Below the pieces are notes generated by a model that did no database searches, was not told the origin of the DNA, and worked only from the letters and a program-made list of their open reading frames with translations. Positions 8,482 to 16,414 of a DNA stretch of 64,000 bases are shown here, piece by piece. Position numbers and translations under genes: made by a program. The stretch is from Halorubrum laminariae. Its GTDB lineage: Archaea > Halobacteriota > Halobacteria > Halobacteriales > Haloferacaceae. Numbering within the stretch: position 1 is the stretch's first letter; the number at the start of each line of letters is the position of its first letter. Location: the NCBI RefSeq assembly GCF_024494655.1, contig NZ_JANHDL010000004.1, positions 238,166 through 302,165 on the forward strand. Reading direction: 5' to 3'.

Positions 8482-9792
8482 ATGACAGGATCGGGCAATC
8501 TTTCTATTGGTGATATGGTCCGGACTGAAGAGCCGGCCATATTCCGAAATCGCAAGCTGCTCTCCACGTCCCGCATCGTGGACGAGGATCGTATTGTGGG
8601 TCGTGAAGAGCAAATTCAGTCGTACGTCACGCTGCTTCAGTCGCTCAAGACTGGCGATACCCCGCCCGATATACTCGTCTATGGGCCAAGCGGCACTGGG
8701 AAGTCGCTGATCACTCACCGTGTTGCGAGCGAGTTTCAGACTGTCCTTGCCGAATCTGGAAAGTCTCTGGCTGTAATCGAGCTCAACTGCCAGTGGCTGA
8801 ATACGAATTATCAGGCCGCCGTCGAACTTGCTGAATCTCTCCCCCCAGAAGCGGGCTCGATCACCGTTCAGGGAAAATCGACTCAGAAGGTTCTCAAGGA
8901 ATTCTTCAAGCGACTCGAGGAGAATTTCGATGCCTCGTTGGTCATCGTCGACGAGGTCGATCACTTGGTGAATCCGGTCGACAACACAGATGAACCGGCT
9001 TATTCGTCTCTCCTGTACCAGCTTTCGCGCGCGGAGGATCTCACAGATATCGAGACGTTGGGAGTCATCGCAATCACGAACGCTCCCGACTTCGTCGAGG
9101 AGCTCGATCCACGGGTTGATAGTTCGTTTAACCCCCGAGATATCGTCTTCTCCGATTATGACGCGAACCAGCTGAGGCAGATTCTGTACCGCCGTGAAGA
9201 TGCTTTCGTTGAGGGTGTCCTTTCGGACGACGTCATCCCGTATGTGGCGGCTCTCGCGGCACAAGACCACGGCGATGCTCGGAAGGCTGTTGACCTACTC
9301 CGCACCGCGGGGGCGCTAGCACTCGATGAGGACGCCGAGAAAGTATACAAACACCACGTCGACCGGGCTCAAGAAGAGGTCGAGCGCGATCGCCTGCTTG
9401 AGCAGGCAAATGGCTACAGCAGTGGGAAGAAACTCGTTCTGTTCGCGACGGCGGCTGTCCACGCTTGGTCTAGTGATCCGATTGACTCTGTCCCGAATCC
9501 TGTCATGCAGCAAGTGTACTCGTTCATGTGCGATATAACTGAGTTCTCTGAGAAATCACAACCGACGCTCTCTCGGTATGTTGACGAGTTCGAACAGGGC
9601 GGTCTAATCGAGACTTCACATGCTAGCAAGGGGGTTTCGACCGGTGTTTACCGCCAGATCAAAATGGCTCGTTCTTCGGAATTACTTGTGGAGACTCTCT
9701 CTGAGAACGACAGTAGCATTCACGACTTGCTCGATGATCGTGAACTGATATCCTCGGTCGTGGATACGAAACTGAACGAGTTCTACAACTAA
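8482..9792 (+). CDS. orc1: Orc1/Cdc6 replication initiator
   Basis: A 436-aa AAA+ initiator. Walker A YGPSGTGKS lies near residue 72 and Walker B VIVDEVDHL near 155; sensor 1 ITNAPDF and the LDPRVDSSF segment (usually LDPRVRSS) follow. The Cdc6 lid helices are next and a winged-helix DNA-binding domain fills about 310-436. A T-rich box (TTTTTAAC near 8450) precedes the ATG by about 27 nt, as expected for a leaderless transcript. Flanking TCCATTATTCAT-C-string repeats on both sides are its likely binding boxes. It should recognise the origin and recruit the MCM helicase for replication of this element. Confidence 0.95.
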   Translation: MTGSGNLSIGDMVRTEEPAIFRNRKLLSTSRIVDEDRIVGREEQIQSYVTLLQSLKTGDTPPDILVYGPSGTGKSLITHRVASEFQTVLAESGKSLAVIELNCQWLNTNYQAAVELAESLPPEAGSITVQGKSTQKVLKEFFKRLEENFDASLVIVDEVDHLVNPVDNTDEPAYSSLLYQLSRAEDLTDIETLGVIAITNAPDFVEELDPRVDSSFNPRDIVFSDYDANQLRQILYRREDAFVEGVLSDDVIPYVAALAAQDHGDARKAVDLLRTAGALALDEDAEKVYKHHVDRAQEEVERDRLLEQANGYSSGKKLVLFATAAVHAWSSDPIDSVPNPVMQQVYSFMCDITEFSEKSQPTLSRYVDEFEQGGLIETSHASKGVSTGVYRQIKMARSSELLVETLSENDSSIHDLLDDRELISSVVDTKLNEFYN

Positions 9793-9805
9793 CGGGTCTC
9801 ACCGT

Positions 9806-9829
9806 TCCATTATTCATTGACCCCCCCCC
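9806..9829 (+). repeat. ORB-like repeat 1 downstream of orc1
   Basis: TCCATTATTCATTGACCCCC with an extended C-run, 14 nt after the orc1 stop. It begins a tandem array of about 50-bp units. Confidence 0.65.
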
Positions 9830-9858
9830 ACACCGTTTTTCCAGTGTTCTTTCCCACA

Positions 9859-9879
9859 TCCATTATTCATTGACCCCCC
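9859..9879 (+). repeat. ORB-like repeat 2 downstream of orc1
   Basis: TCCATTATTCATTGACCCCCC. The 50-bp unit starting here (repeat plus a spacer with CACCGTTTTTCCAGTGTTC) recurs at 9909. Confidence 0.65.
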
Positions 9880-9908
9880 ACACCGTTTTTCCAGTGTTCT
9901 TTCCCACA

Positions 9909-9929
9909 TCCATTATTCATTGACCCCCC
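9909..9929 (+). repeat. ORB-like repeat 3 downstream of orc1
   Basis: Same core as 9859-9879, 50 bp downstream of it, followed by a near-identical spacer. Confidence 0.65.
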
Positions 9930-9957
9930 ACATCGTTTTCCAGTGTTCCTGGCTGGT

Positions 9958-9978
9958 TCCATTATTCATTGGCCCCCC
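9958..9978 (+). repeat. ORB-like repeat 4 downstream of orc1
   Basis: TCCATTATTCATTGGCCCCCC, 49 bp after copy 3. It is the last unit of the array, and the intergenic region ends here before the leftward MBL gene. Confidence 0.6.
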
Positions 9979-10023
9979 TGTTTATTCATGCCACTGTTGT
10001 CTGCGGCTCCGGGTTCGGGCCTG

Positions 10024-11655
10024 TCAGCTTCTACTACGGCCAATTTCGATGGTGTCACCGGCGGCGATGCCTTCTGTCCCGCCGTTGATCGGCCTGAGTA
10101 GGACGTGCTTGCTGGTCACCTTCTCGACTGTCGCGACTGTTGTGTCGTCGGTGATCTCTTCTTTGAGTTCCTCGAGGTGCGCGATCGCCGACTCTATTTC
10201 CAGGACCCTTTCGGATTTCGGAGCTGGTGGGGTGTTCTCGGCAGTCGGTGTTTCTGCGACGGCCCCGTCGGTCCGGATTGGTTTCGGCTCCGCACCGGAC
10301 GTTGTGTTGTACTTCGCATCCACGGGGTGGGATGGTTTGGAGAAGGTGATCGAGCTCATGTCGAGGCCCTCAGCGGCGAGACTGACGTCGTCAAGGGCGT
10401 CCAGCGTGTGGCCCTCGGCGGGACGGAACTCGATGTTGGACCTCTCCTGTGTGGTCTTGAGGAGGTGTTTTGCCGCCTTGTCCTTGACCCAGAAAGGGGC
10501 GACCCACTCGCCGTTGCGGTACAGGGTGTAGCACTTGCGCTCTCTGGGTGCCCAGACGATCGCACTGTACTTGTCCCGGTATCGCCGGAGTTCTGACCCC
10601 TTCTGATGAGTGAGGTAGATCTCTCTCGGGTTCACAAGTTCGATGTACTCGTCGACGGTAGTCTCCGTGGGGTGATTGCTGAACCGAAACTGGTTGAGAG
10701 TACAGTTGTAGGAACCGATGTCTGCTTCCTCGTCACCACTCAGGAGAATGGCTCCAGCGTTCGGATCGTCTTTGATCTGCCTGAAGAGCTTCCTCGCACC
10801 TCCTTCTGTGGGCAAGTCCGGTCCAGTGATCGTGATTGGATTCTCGGAAAGGACGGCCTCTGGGGCGTACTTCGGGATCGCAGTCACATGAGGCGGGGTG
10901 AGGTCGAGTTTATCGAGCATCTTCGCGGCCTTCCCGACGACGGACACGCCCATCTCGAAGTCGCCCTCTTCAATCGCCGTTCCGAGCACTGTTGCGAAGT
11001 GGACGGCGTTCAGTGCTGTAGCCGTCACAAGGGCGGGCGAACCGGAGAGGCCCTGTCGGATTGTCGTTGCGACGGCCTCCGTGAGGTTGTCCTCAAAGTC
11101 TGCCTCTGTTGCGCCTGTCAGAACAACGAGATCGGCGTCTACAGGTGGGAGACCGGGATATCCGGCAACTGGCCGCCGGGTGAAATCACCCGTGATGAGG
11201 ATGGATTCAGTTTCCCCGCCGCTCGATAGCTCGAGGTAAAATCCGATCGCGCCGGGCGTGTGCCCAGCTGGAACGGCAGTGATATCGATCTTCCCGCCAA
11301 TGGTAACGCCGTCGTCCACCGGGGTGGCAGAGCGTTTGATCTCTGACTTGTCGATGGCGGTGTCCACAAAGTTGTTCGCGTCGTCGACGGCGACGTCGAG
11401 GAGGTCAATGTTTGTCTGAGAGGTGTATACGGGCGCACCATCTCGCATGTTCTCACCCAGCGTGGCGTAGTGGTCCATGTGGAGGTGGGTGAGCAGGATC
11501 CCAGTCAGGTATTCGTCCTGACCGAGCAACCCGTCAACATCGACCCCTGGGCCGGGGTCGACAAGGAGGTTCACCGACTGTCCTTGGAGAACCCCCTCAA
11601 CGGTAAGGAGTACACTCGTCTTCGACCGGTTCGCGTATTGGCATTTGATATTCAT
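10024..11655 (-). CDS. MBL-fold metallo-hydrolase, possibly beta-CASP nuclease-like
   Basis: A 543-aa protein. The N-terminal metallo-beta-lactamase fold has the dinuclear-zinc motif THLHMDH near residue 56, then GHTPGAIGFYL and ILITGDF. The middle contains the long insertion expected of a CASP-like domain, and IYLTHQKG near 350 resembles a late metal/histidine motif of RNase J or CPSF relatives. The C-terminal part is charged, with an acidic helix (SAIAHLEELKEEI) and a small beta domain. Substrate unknown; RNA or DNA processing is a reasonable guess. A TATA-like AATTATAAAC on its upstream side near 11704 suggests a leader of about 20-25 nt. It converges on the repeats downstream of orc1. Confidence 0.75.
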   Translation of the reverse strand: MNIKCQYANRSKTSVLLTVEGVLQGQSVNLLVDPGPGVDVDGLLGQDEYLTGILLTHLHMDHYATLGENMRDGAPVYTSQTNIDLLDVAVDDANNFVDTAIDKSEIKRSATPVDDGVTIGGKIDITAVPAGHTPGAIGFYLELSSGGETESILITGDFTRRPVAGYPGLPPVDADLVVLTGATEADFEDNLTEAVATTIRQGLSGSPALVTATALNAVHFATVLGTAIEEGDFEMGVSVVGKAAKMLDKLDLTPPHVTAIPKYAPEAVLSENPITITGPDLPTEGGARKLFRQIKDDPNAGAILLSGDEEADIGSYNCTLNQFRFSNHPTETTVDEYIELVNPREIYLTHQKGSELRRYRDKYSAIVWAPRERKCYTLYRNGEWVAPFWVKDKAAKHLLKTTQERSNIEFRPAEGHTLDALDDVSLAAEGLDMSSITFSKPSHPVDAKYNTTSGAEPKPIRTDGAVAETPTAENTPPAPKSERVLEIESAIAHLEELKEEITDDTTVATVEKVTSKHVLLRPINGGTEGIAAGDTIEIGRSRS

Positions 11656-11761
11656 GATCTGTGGATAGTCACGTCCTGCTGACTGATCTAACCTTCACGG
11701 ACCAATTATAAACCCATTTGGGTCAGATCAGCAATTCAACTTCTATCACCCCACCCTGAGA

Positions 11762-11795
11762 GCTAAAAATCTCTCTCCCAGTGTGAGTTTTTAGC
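11762..11795. promoter_or_regulatory. Inverted repeat GCTAAAAA...TTTTTAGC
   Basis: Arms at 11762-11769 and 11788-11795, extended by CTC/GAG inside. Each arm resembles the GTTTTTAGCC element found at several other gene junctions of this window, so this may be a divergent promoter pair or a bidirectional T-tract terminator. The rest of 11656-11897 shows nothing else. Confidence 0.35.
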
Positions 11796-11897
11796 CGTCG
11801 ATTCCGGCAGTCACGTTCTAAAACCGCAACAGCGTTACAACTCATAGCCGCCGGGGCGTTGCTCTAATTTGGGGGTGTTAGCGTTGTGGTAGACTCT

Positions 11898-12128
11898 TCA
11901 CAGCATGATCCTCGCTGCGAGACCAGCCATCACGCCGATGGTGAGGATGGACGCGCCGACGAGCGGGCTGTATCCGAATTCGATGCTTGCGGCGATCGAC
12001 CAGCCGCCGACAAGAGCGCCAGCGAGTGCTCCACACTGAAGCCGGGCGGCTTCGTTTTCGTGGTCGATTGCCTTGGTCAGGTCGAGTAGCCGGTCACTGA
12101 TCGCGGTCTTGCTCTCTTGAAACGACAT
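11898..12128 (-). CDS. Small membrane protein, two predicted TM segments
   Basis: A 76-aa protein: a charged N-terminal helix (about 1-30), then two hydrophobic stretches (CGALAGALVGGWSIAASI and LVGASILTIGVMAGLAARI). It lies immediately after the PadR-like regulator (start 2 nt beyond its stop), so the pair is probably an operon. No family recognised. Confidence 0.6.
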   Translation of the reverse strand: MSFQESKTAISDRLLDLTKAIDHENEAARLQCGALAGALVGGWSIAASIEFGYSPLVGASILTIGVMAGLAARIML

Positions 12129-12130
12129 CG

Positions 12131-12439
12131 TCAGTCACTCCGGACGGCGGCGTTGAGCTTCGCGCTGGGCTGGAAGTACGACTTCTGCCAGTGATGCCGA
12201 ACGGCCAGCATCTCCTTGCCCAGTTCTGTGATCACGTAGATGTTCGACCGCTCGTCTCGCTTCGACTTGTCGACGAGGCCCTGTTCGCTGAGTTGATCCA
12301 TGTTCGGGTACAGCCGACCATGGTTGACGTCCTTGCCGTAGTAGTCTTCGAGCTCGTGCTTGACAGCCAGTCCGTGCGGGCGGTCCAATCCAGCGATGAC
12401 ATGCAGGATGTCTCGCTGGAAGGAGGTTAGTTCTTCCAT
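12131..12439 (-). CDS. PadR-like winged-helix transcriptional regulator
   Basis: A 102-aa protein with the haloarchaeal PadR pattern: LTSFQRDILHVIAGLD, GLAVKHELEDYYG, NHGRLYPNMDQLSEQGLVDK and a beta-wing YVITELGKEMLAVRHHW. Typically a dimeric repressor acting at its own promoter. A GTTTTAACC sequence about 30 nt upstream (12465-12474) is the likely TATA box, giving a leaderless ATG. The operon partner is the small membrane protein at 11898. Common on haloarchaeal chromosomes, plasmids and viruses. Confidence 0.85.
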   Translation of the reverse strand: MEELTSFQRDILHVIAGLDRPHGLAVKHELEDYYGKDVNHGRLYPNMDQLSEQGLVDKSKRDERSNIYVITELGKEMLAVRHHWQKSYFQPSAKLNAAVRSD

Positions 12440-12495
12440 CGCAAAAGAACGGTTCGCTGGTATGTGGTTAAAACACTTCGGTCAGATTGACTTTC

Positions 12496-13743
12496 TTACT
12501 CGTTCGCCTTCGCCGACTTTTTCGACGATGCGGTGGTCGCGGGAGTGATCTGTTCTGGGGTGGTTGAGAGGATGTTCGTACGGAGGTGCGTCGCGATGTT
12601 GCTCGCTAAGACTGGTGGGACTGCGTTCGCAACCATCTCGTACTGTTCTGTCTTCGTGCCGGCGAACGTGAACGGGTCAATGAACGTCTGGATACGGGCG
12701 ACCTCGCGCACGGTGAGCCGGCGGACCTCGTCGACGCTCCCGTCATTTGAGGGGGTCTTCCCGATGTAGTGGACGGGTGGTGTCCCATCGGAGTGGGTCA
12801 TTGTCGGGGCCGGCTTCTCGGGGTCGAGCCGGCGGGCGGTTGTCGGCGGGCCGGACTTCCCGAGTTCGTACTCGGCCATCTTCTCACGGTGCGACCGACT
12901 GTGGTCCTGGTGCTTGTGGTTCGTCGGGATCCAAACGTCTTCGCCGTCGCGAGTGACTGGGGCAGAGACGGTTCCGGGATCGACACGGGTTCGGGTGTAT
13001 GCGTTATCGTGCGTGCGGAACCGCTCCGCGAGTGTATGGTGTATCGGGTCGTCTTTTGCGGGCTGGCTTTTGAGAGGCTCTGGGAGGTCGCTGAGCGCCT
13101 CGTAAGCCGTGGTGTATCCTTCGAGCCAGTTCCCGCCGTTGATGTCCGTCAGCCGTTGCTGGCCTTCGTTACAGACTCGCGGGGGTTCCCACTGGTCCGG
13201 TGGGGTGATGTCATCGCGAACCCCGAGGATGAATAGCCGCTTGCGGGTCTGGGGGACTCCGTAGTTCACAGCGTTGAGGGTGAGTAGCTTGACTTGGTAG
13301 CCGACATCTTCGAGGGCGTCTGTGAGCTCGGTGAGCGTGTCTCGGTGGGAGTGGTAGAGTCCGGTGACGTTTTCGATCAGGACCAGCTTCGGGTTCACAG
13401 CCGCCGCCCAGTCCACCATGGAAAACGCCAATCTGTTCCGGGGATCCTCTGTGTTCGTTTCGCCTTGTGCGGAGGAGAATCCCTTACAGGGTGGGCCGCC
13501 GGCCAAGAGATCGAGATCGTCGGGGAGCTTCGAAGCGTCGACGTCGGTCGCGTCTCGGTGTAGGGCGATGTTGTTGGCCTCGCAATGGTGCTGGTGATAC
13601 GTCACCCGCGGCATGTCTGCCTTCTCCCATGCCGCAACGACTCGGAAGCCGCCGCTCATGAGCCCCCAGGTCATCCCACCGCAGCCGGCGAACAGATCCG
13701 CTGCTGTTGGGGCGTCCTCAGGACCTTCAAAATGTGGACACAT
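12496..13743 (-). CDS. dcm: C5-cytosine DNA methyltransferase (Dcm family)
   Basis: A 415-aa protein. Motif I ADLFAGCGGMTWGL near residue 15; motif IV GGPPCKGFSSAQG with the catalytic cysteine near 97; motif VI LIENVTGL; motif VIII-like QTRKRLFILGV; motifs IX-X near the C-terminus (REVARIQTFID, NAVPPVLASNIA). I chose ATG 13743 because motif I then starts close to the N-terminus; the open frame upstream is arginine-rich antisense of the next gene. It lies 8 nt after the second methyltransferase-like gene in a leftward operon. Probably methylates element DNA against host restriction; specificity unknown. Confidence 0.93.
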   Translation of the reverse strand: MCPHFEGPEDAPTAADLFAGCGGMTWGLMSGGFRVVAAWEKADMPRVTYHQHHCEANNIALHRDATDVDASKLPDDLDLLAGGPPCKGFSSAQGETNTEDPRNRLAFSMVDWAAAVNPKLVLIENVTGLYHSHRDTLTELTDALEDVGYQVKLLTLNAVNYGVPQTRKRLFILGVRDDITPPDQWEPPRVCNEGQQRLTDINGGNWLEGYTTAYEALSDLPEPLKSQPAKDDPIHHTLAERFRTHDNAYTRTRVDPGTVSAPVTRDGEDVWIPTNHKHQDHSRSHREKMAEYELGKSGPPTTARRLDPEKPAPTMTHSDGTPPVHYIGKTPSNDGSVDEVRRLTVREVARIQTFIDPFTFAGTKTEQYEMVANAVPPVLASNIATHLRTNILSTTPEQITPATTASSKKSAKANE

Positions 13744-13751
13744 AGTTGGTG

Positions 13752-14642
13752 TTATCGTACTTCTCCGCGCGGGCCGCTGCTCAGTTCGTCGTCTGCTGTG
13801 TGATCTGTCCCTCCGAGACGGTCGGATGGGTATCGTAGGTAGTGGCCGACGCCGTCCCCCCACTCTGCGACTGATCGGTTCTTCGTCTTGGGGATGGGGA
13901 TCTCGATGGCGGGACAGTGACCGAGGATCCACCAAACGTACTGCCAGGGTATCGCTGAGCGCACGTCTTGCTTTCTTCCGCTCCACGAGTCGGGGACGCC
14001 CTTGGCCTCTGCGAGCTCCTTTACCGATTGGTCACCTCGGGTGTCGATCGCGAGGTCGGGATTTCCTTGGATGTACGCATCTGGCACATCGAAGGTCGTC
14101 TCGAAATGTCGGGTCATGCTGTAGGGTTCGCCGAAGGCGAGTCCGTTCACTCGGCAGTTGGCGTCGAGGTCGCCGATGGCGGTCGCTCGCGGAACGTTCT
14201 CCAGCACGTAGTGCGCGTGGTTGTCAAGAAGCCACTCGCGGAACGCATCGGGGATTCGTGGGTTCTCTTCGAGGGCGGCCTCCTTTGACCCGTAGTGCGT
14301 GGCTGAGAGACTCGAGTAGGCCGTACATGGCCAGCTGACCCACGCGACGTCGGCGATGGTCCCTGAGAAGGGAAGGTTGGTCTCTGAGGAGTCTCTGTGC
14401 TGGCTGGTGAACGGGCTGATCAGATCTGCTTGGAGGAACTGTCCGGGGTAGTCGTCTCCATACGGTTCGATATCGACGCCGAAGTACATGTGCCGGGGGA
14501 GCCACTTATCGAGGGCAATTCCGACACCGCCTCTGCCACAGAAGTAATCCGCCACTTGGTATCGCCATTTTGGGGTCCATGTCTGGGGCCAGTGGTTTCT
14601 ATCGAACCGTGGCGTGCCTCGTAGATACTTCGGTGACGGCAT
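13752..14642 (-). CDS. Virus-type C5 DNA methyltransferase-like protein
   Basis: A 296-aa protein with a divergent cytosine-methyltransferase core: SAM-binding motif DYFCGRGGVGIAL near residue 32, acidic DIEPYG, a motif IV-like WPCTAYSSLS near 105 with a Cys after Pro, and YVLENVPR (motif VI). Conserved motifs IX-X of classical Dcm enzymes are not obvious, and the protein is short. Similar enzymes occur in tailed phages and halovirus genomes. It is adjacent to a canonical dcm gene, so the two may act on different sites, or this one may make another pyrimidine modification. The activity is inferred. Confidence 0.75.
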   Translation of the reverse strand: MPSPKYLRGTPRFDRNHWPQTWTPKWRYQVADYFCGRGGVGIALDKWLPRHMYFGVDIEPYGDDYPGQFLQADLISPFTSQHRDSSETNLPFSGTIADVAWVSWPCTAYSSLSATHYGSKEAALEENPRIPDAFREWLLDNHAHYVLENVPRATAIGDLDANCRVNGLAFGEPYSMTRHFETTFDVPDAYIQGNPDLAIDTRGDQSVKELAEAKGVPDSWSGRKQDVRSAIPWQYVWWILGHCPAIEIPIPKTKNRSVAEWGDGVGHYLRYPSDRLGGTDHTADDELSSGPRGEVR

Positions 14643-14646
14643 TGTG

Positions 14647-15111
14647 CTATCCGATTATTCGCGATCGCCCACAGCGGGTACAGGTCTGCTTGTGTGACCC
14701 GGACTGTTGGAGGCTGGAACTGAGGGTGCCTTGGCAGTACGGACAGCCGTCTCCGGTGTGGTCGTCGATCGTCCCCGGCTCGTCACTGAGTAAGAGAGCG
14801 AAGACTTCGGCAAAGTTCCCGAATCGCCACTCTCCCGTCGGGATCTTCAGGCCGTCGCCGAACTCAGAATGCCACACATACACCCAGTCGCTGTAGCCGT
14901 ACAGATCGACGCGGAACACTCTCCAGTACCCGTTGTCTGCGAGCGTCGTCGTGTACTCCTCGTGGAGCTCGTCGACGCCGACGTCATCGTCAGCGTCGAA
15001 TTGTGGGTGGCTCTCGAGGAAGTCGCTGAGCCCGTCGCTAAACGGGAGTGGGTGTTCGGTGATCGGTGTGAAACTGCGTGGCTCGGTGGTTTCTCGTTCT
15101 CTAGTGGTCAT
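14647..15111 (-). CDS. Hypothetical protein with C-terminal zinc ribbon
   Basis: A 154-aa protein. Residues 35-110 contain a WRVFRVDLYGYSDWVYVW-type beta region; the C-terminus has CPYC and CTRC pairs separated by 17 residues, a zinc-ribbon layout. ATG 15111 was chosen because the upstream extension is only antisense of the neighbour. Located 4 nt from the methyltransferase-like gene and 7 nt from the next gene, so part of the same leftward operon. Function unknown. Confidence 0.6.
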   Translation of the reverse strand: MTTRERETTEPRSFTPITEHPLPFSDGLSDFLESHPQFDADDDVGVDELHEEYTTTLADNGYWRVFRVDLYGYSDWVYVWHSEFGDGLKIPTGEWRFGNFAEVFALLLSDEPGTIDDHTGDGCPYCQGTLSSSLQQSGSHKQTCTRCGRSRIIG

Positions 15112-15118
15112 TTCTGTA

Positions 15119-15856
15119 TTAGGCGTGTCCGCCCCACTCGGGCGTTTCGGTATCAGACGGTCGGAATTCCACTTTGGGCTCTGCGATCTCGTGGCCTGCT
15201 TCCTCGAGGGCCGCGTGCATCGCGTCGGAGAGGCAGCTGTGTTTCTCATCGGAATCCTTGACCCGGTACGTCGAGTCGTCGACGGCGTCTTCATCGATCT
15301 CCCACTGTACATCCGCTTGTTCGTTGACGAAGACTTCCTCCGAGCCGTCCCACTTGAGTTCGCAGGTGGCCCATCGAGAGGTGTTGGCGTCGAGGTCCGG
15401 AAAGACCGGCTCCGTGACGATCACGGAAGGGACTCCGGTGTCGAGTTCTCCGTCCTTCGCTTTTTGAACGTGCTCAGTGGCTTCCCCGAGATGGGCGAAC
15501 GTCTCCTCACACCCGGTACAACAGAGGACGATTTCACTGTTGTACGTCTCTCGGACCTCCGAACGCTGGTACTTCAACTCACCGTCCACCAGCTTCATCA
15601 CTTCCTGTAGGACGGATCCCCGGTGTTCGCGAATGATCTGATGGCCGTGATCCGGAACGCGCGACTGAACGTACTCGTAGGTCTGGATATCGTTCGGCTC
15701 GACGAAACCCATCTGGTCGCCGATGAGAGCGACAATTTCTCCCTCCGAACCCTCCATCACGAGGACGTTATCGCGGCCGTGTTCGGTAGCGAGTTCATCA
15801 TGCGCCTGTTCAACTGCCTCAACATCTTTCGCAGATTCCGACGTCTCGTAAGTCAT
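15119..15856 (-). CDS. Hypothetical acidic protein with a C2H2-like finger
   Basis: A 245-aa acidic protein. Residues about 110-135 read CCTGCEETFAHLGEATEHVQ, a Cys-Cys/His-like finger common in small haloarchaeal proteins. A GTTTTTATCC box about 19-27 nt upstream of the ATG (15876-15883) may be its promoter. First gene of the leftward run that continues to the two C5 methyltransferases. Function unknown. Confidence 0.6.
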   Translation of the reverse strand: MTYETSESAKDVEAVEQAHDELATEHGRDNVLVMEGSEGEIVALIGDQMGFVEPNDIQTYEYVQSRVPDHGHQIIREHRGSVLQEVMKLVDGELKYQRSEVRETYNSEIVLCCTGCEETFAHLGEATEHVQKAKDGELDTGVPSVIVTEPVFPDLDANTSRWATCELKWDGSEEVFVNEQADVQWEIDEDAVDDSTYRVKDSDEKHSCLSDAMHAALEEAGHEIAEPKVEFRPSDTETPEWGGHA

Positions 15857-15913
15857 CCCTCACTACATTCGGGGGATAAAAACAACTCGCGGCTCCCTTG
15901 CGGATTGGCTGGG

Positions 15914-16273
15914 CTATACAGCGCCGGTCATGGCGAGGGTAAGGAGATCGGCGAACACGACGTACAGGAGGGCGAGAACGAACGCGAGGAACCCACCTGT
16001 CCACATGCCGAGGGTGATAAGCGCAAATGTTGGCTTACTCGAATGGGCCATCCCTGGGATGCTCGTGAGGCCTGCGATCGTGAGGGCACAGAACCCGGCA
16101 ACACCGAGGACCGGATTCTGTACTAACAGGGGAAGAACCAAGCCCACTCCACAGATGCTACCCACCGCGAGATACCGCTGTGTGTACCGGTGCTGTCTGT
16201 CCAATCGCCGTTGTGCGCGTTCTTCTATCGATAGCTCCTGATAGTGGCTCTCCTCTGTCGTGTTGGTTCCCAT
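15914..16273 (-). CDS. Membrane protein, three to four TM segments
   Basis: A 119-aa protein. A charged N-terminal region (1-35) is followed by hydrophobic segments YLAVGSICGVGLVLPLLV, VLGVAGFCALTIAGL and a long TLGMWTGGFLAFVLALLYVVF. ATG 16273 is preferred to an upstream in-frame start. No family recognised; the SMC-related gene lies about 140 nt upstream of its start. Confidence 0.55.
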   Translation of the reverse strand: MGTNTTEESHYQELSIEERAQRRLDRQHRYTQRYLAVGSICGVGLVLPLLVQNPVLGVAGFCALTIAGLTSIPGMAHSSKPTFALITLGMWTGGFLAFVLALLYVVFADLLTLAMTGAV

Positions 16274-16414
16274 GTGGTTGTTGTATAACGGAGTATTCGT
16301 CTTTGAAACGGACTTAGGGCGTTCCAAAGTGCCTTCCGACTTTGCTATCTACCTCTAAATCAGCGCGTAAGGGGGTATAAAGGTTGTTTAACGGCCGGAA
16401 AATGGAGTGTTTGC

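Noticed and set aside
9806..9978. Tandem 50-bp units as a CRISPR array
   Set aside because: The spacers are nearly identical, the repeats end in C-strings typical of origin boxes, and no cas gene is present.
9920..10531. Plus-strand frame of 203 aa opposite the MBL gene
   Set aside because: It overlaps the recognised metallo-hydrolase on the other strand and the ORB repeats, with non-haloarchaeal composition.
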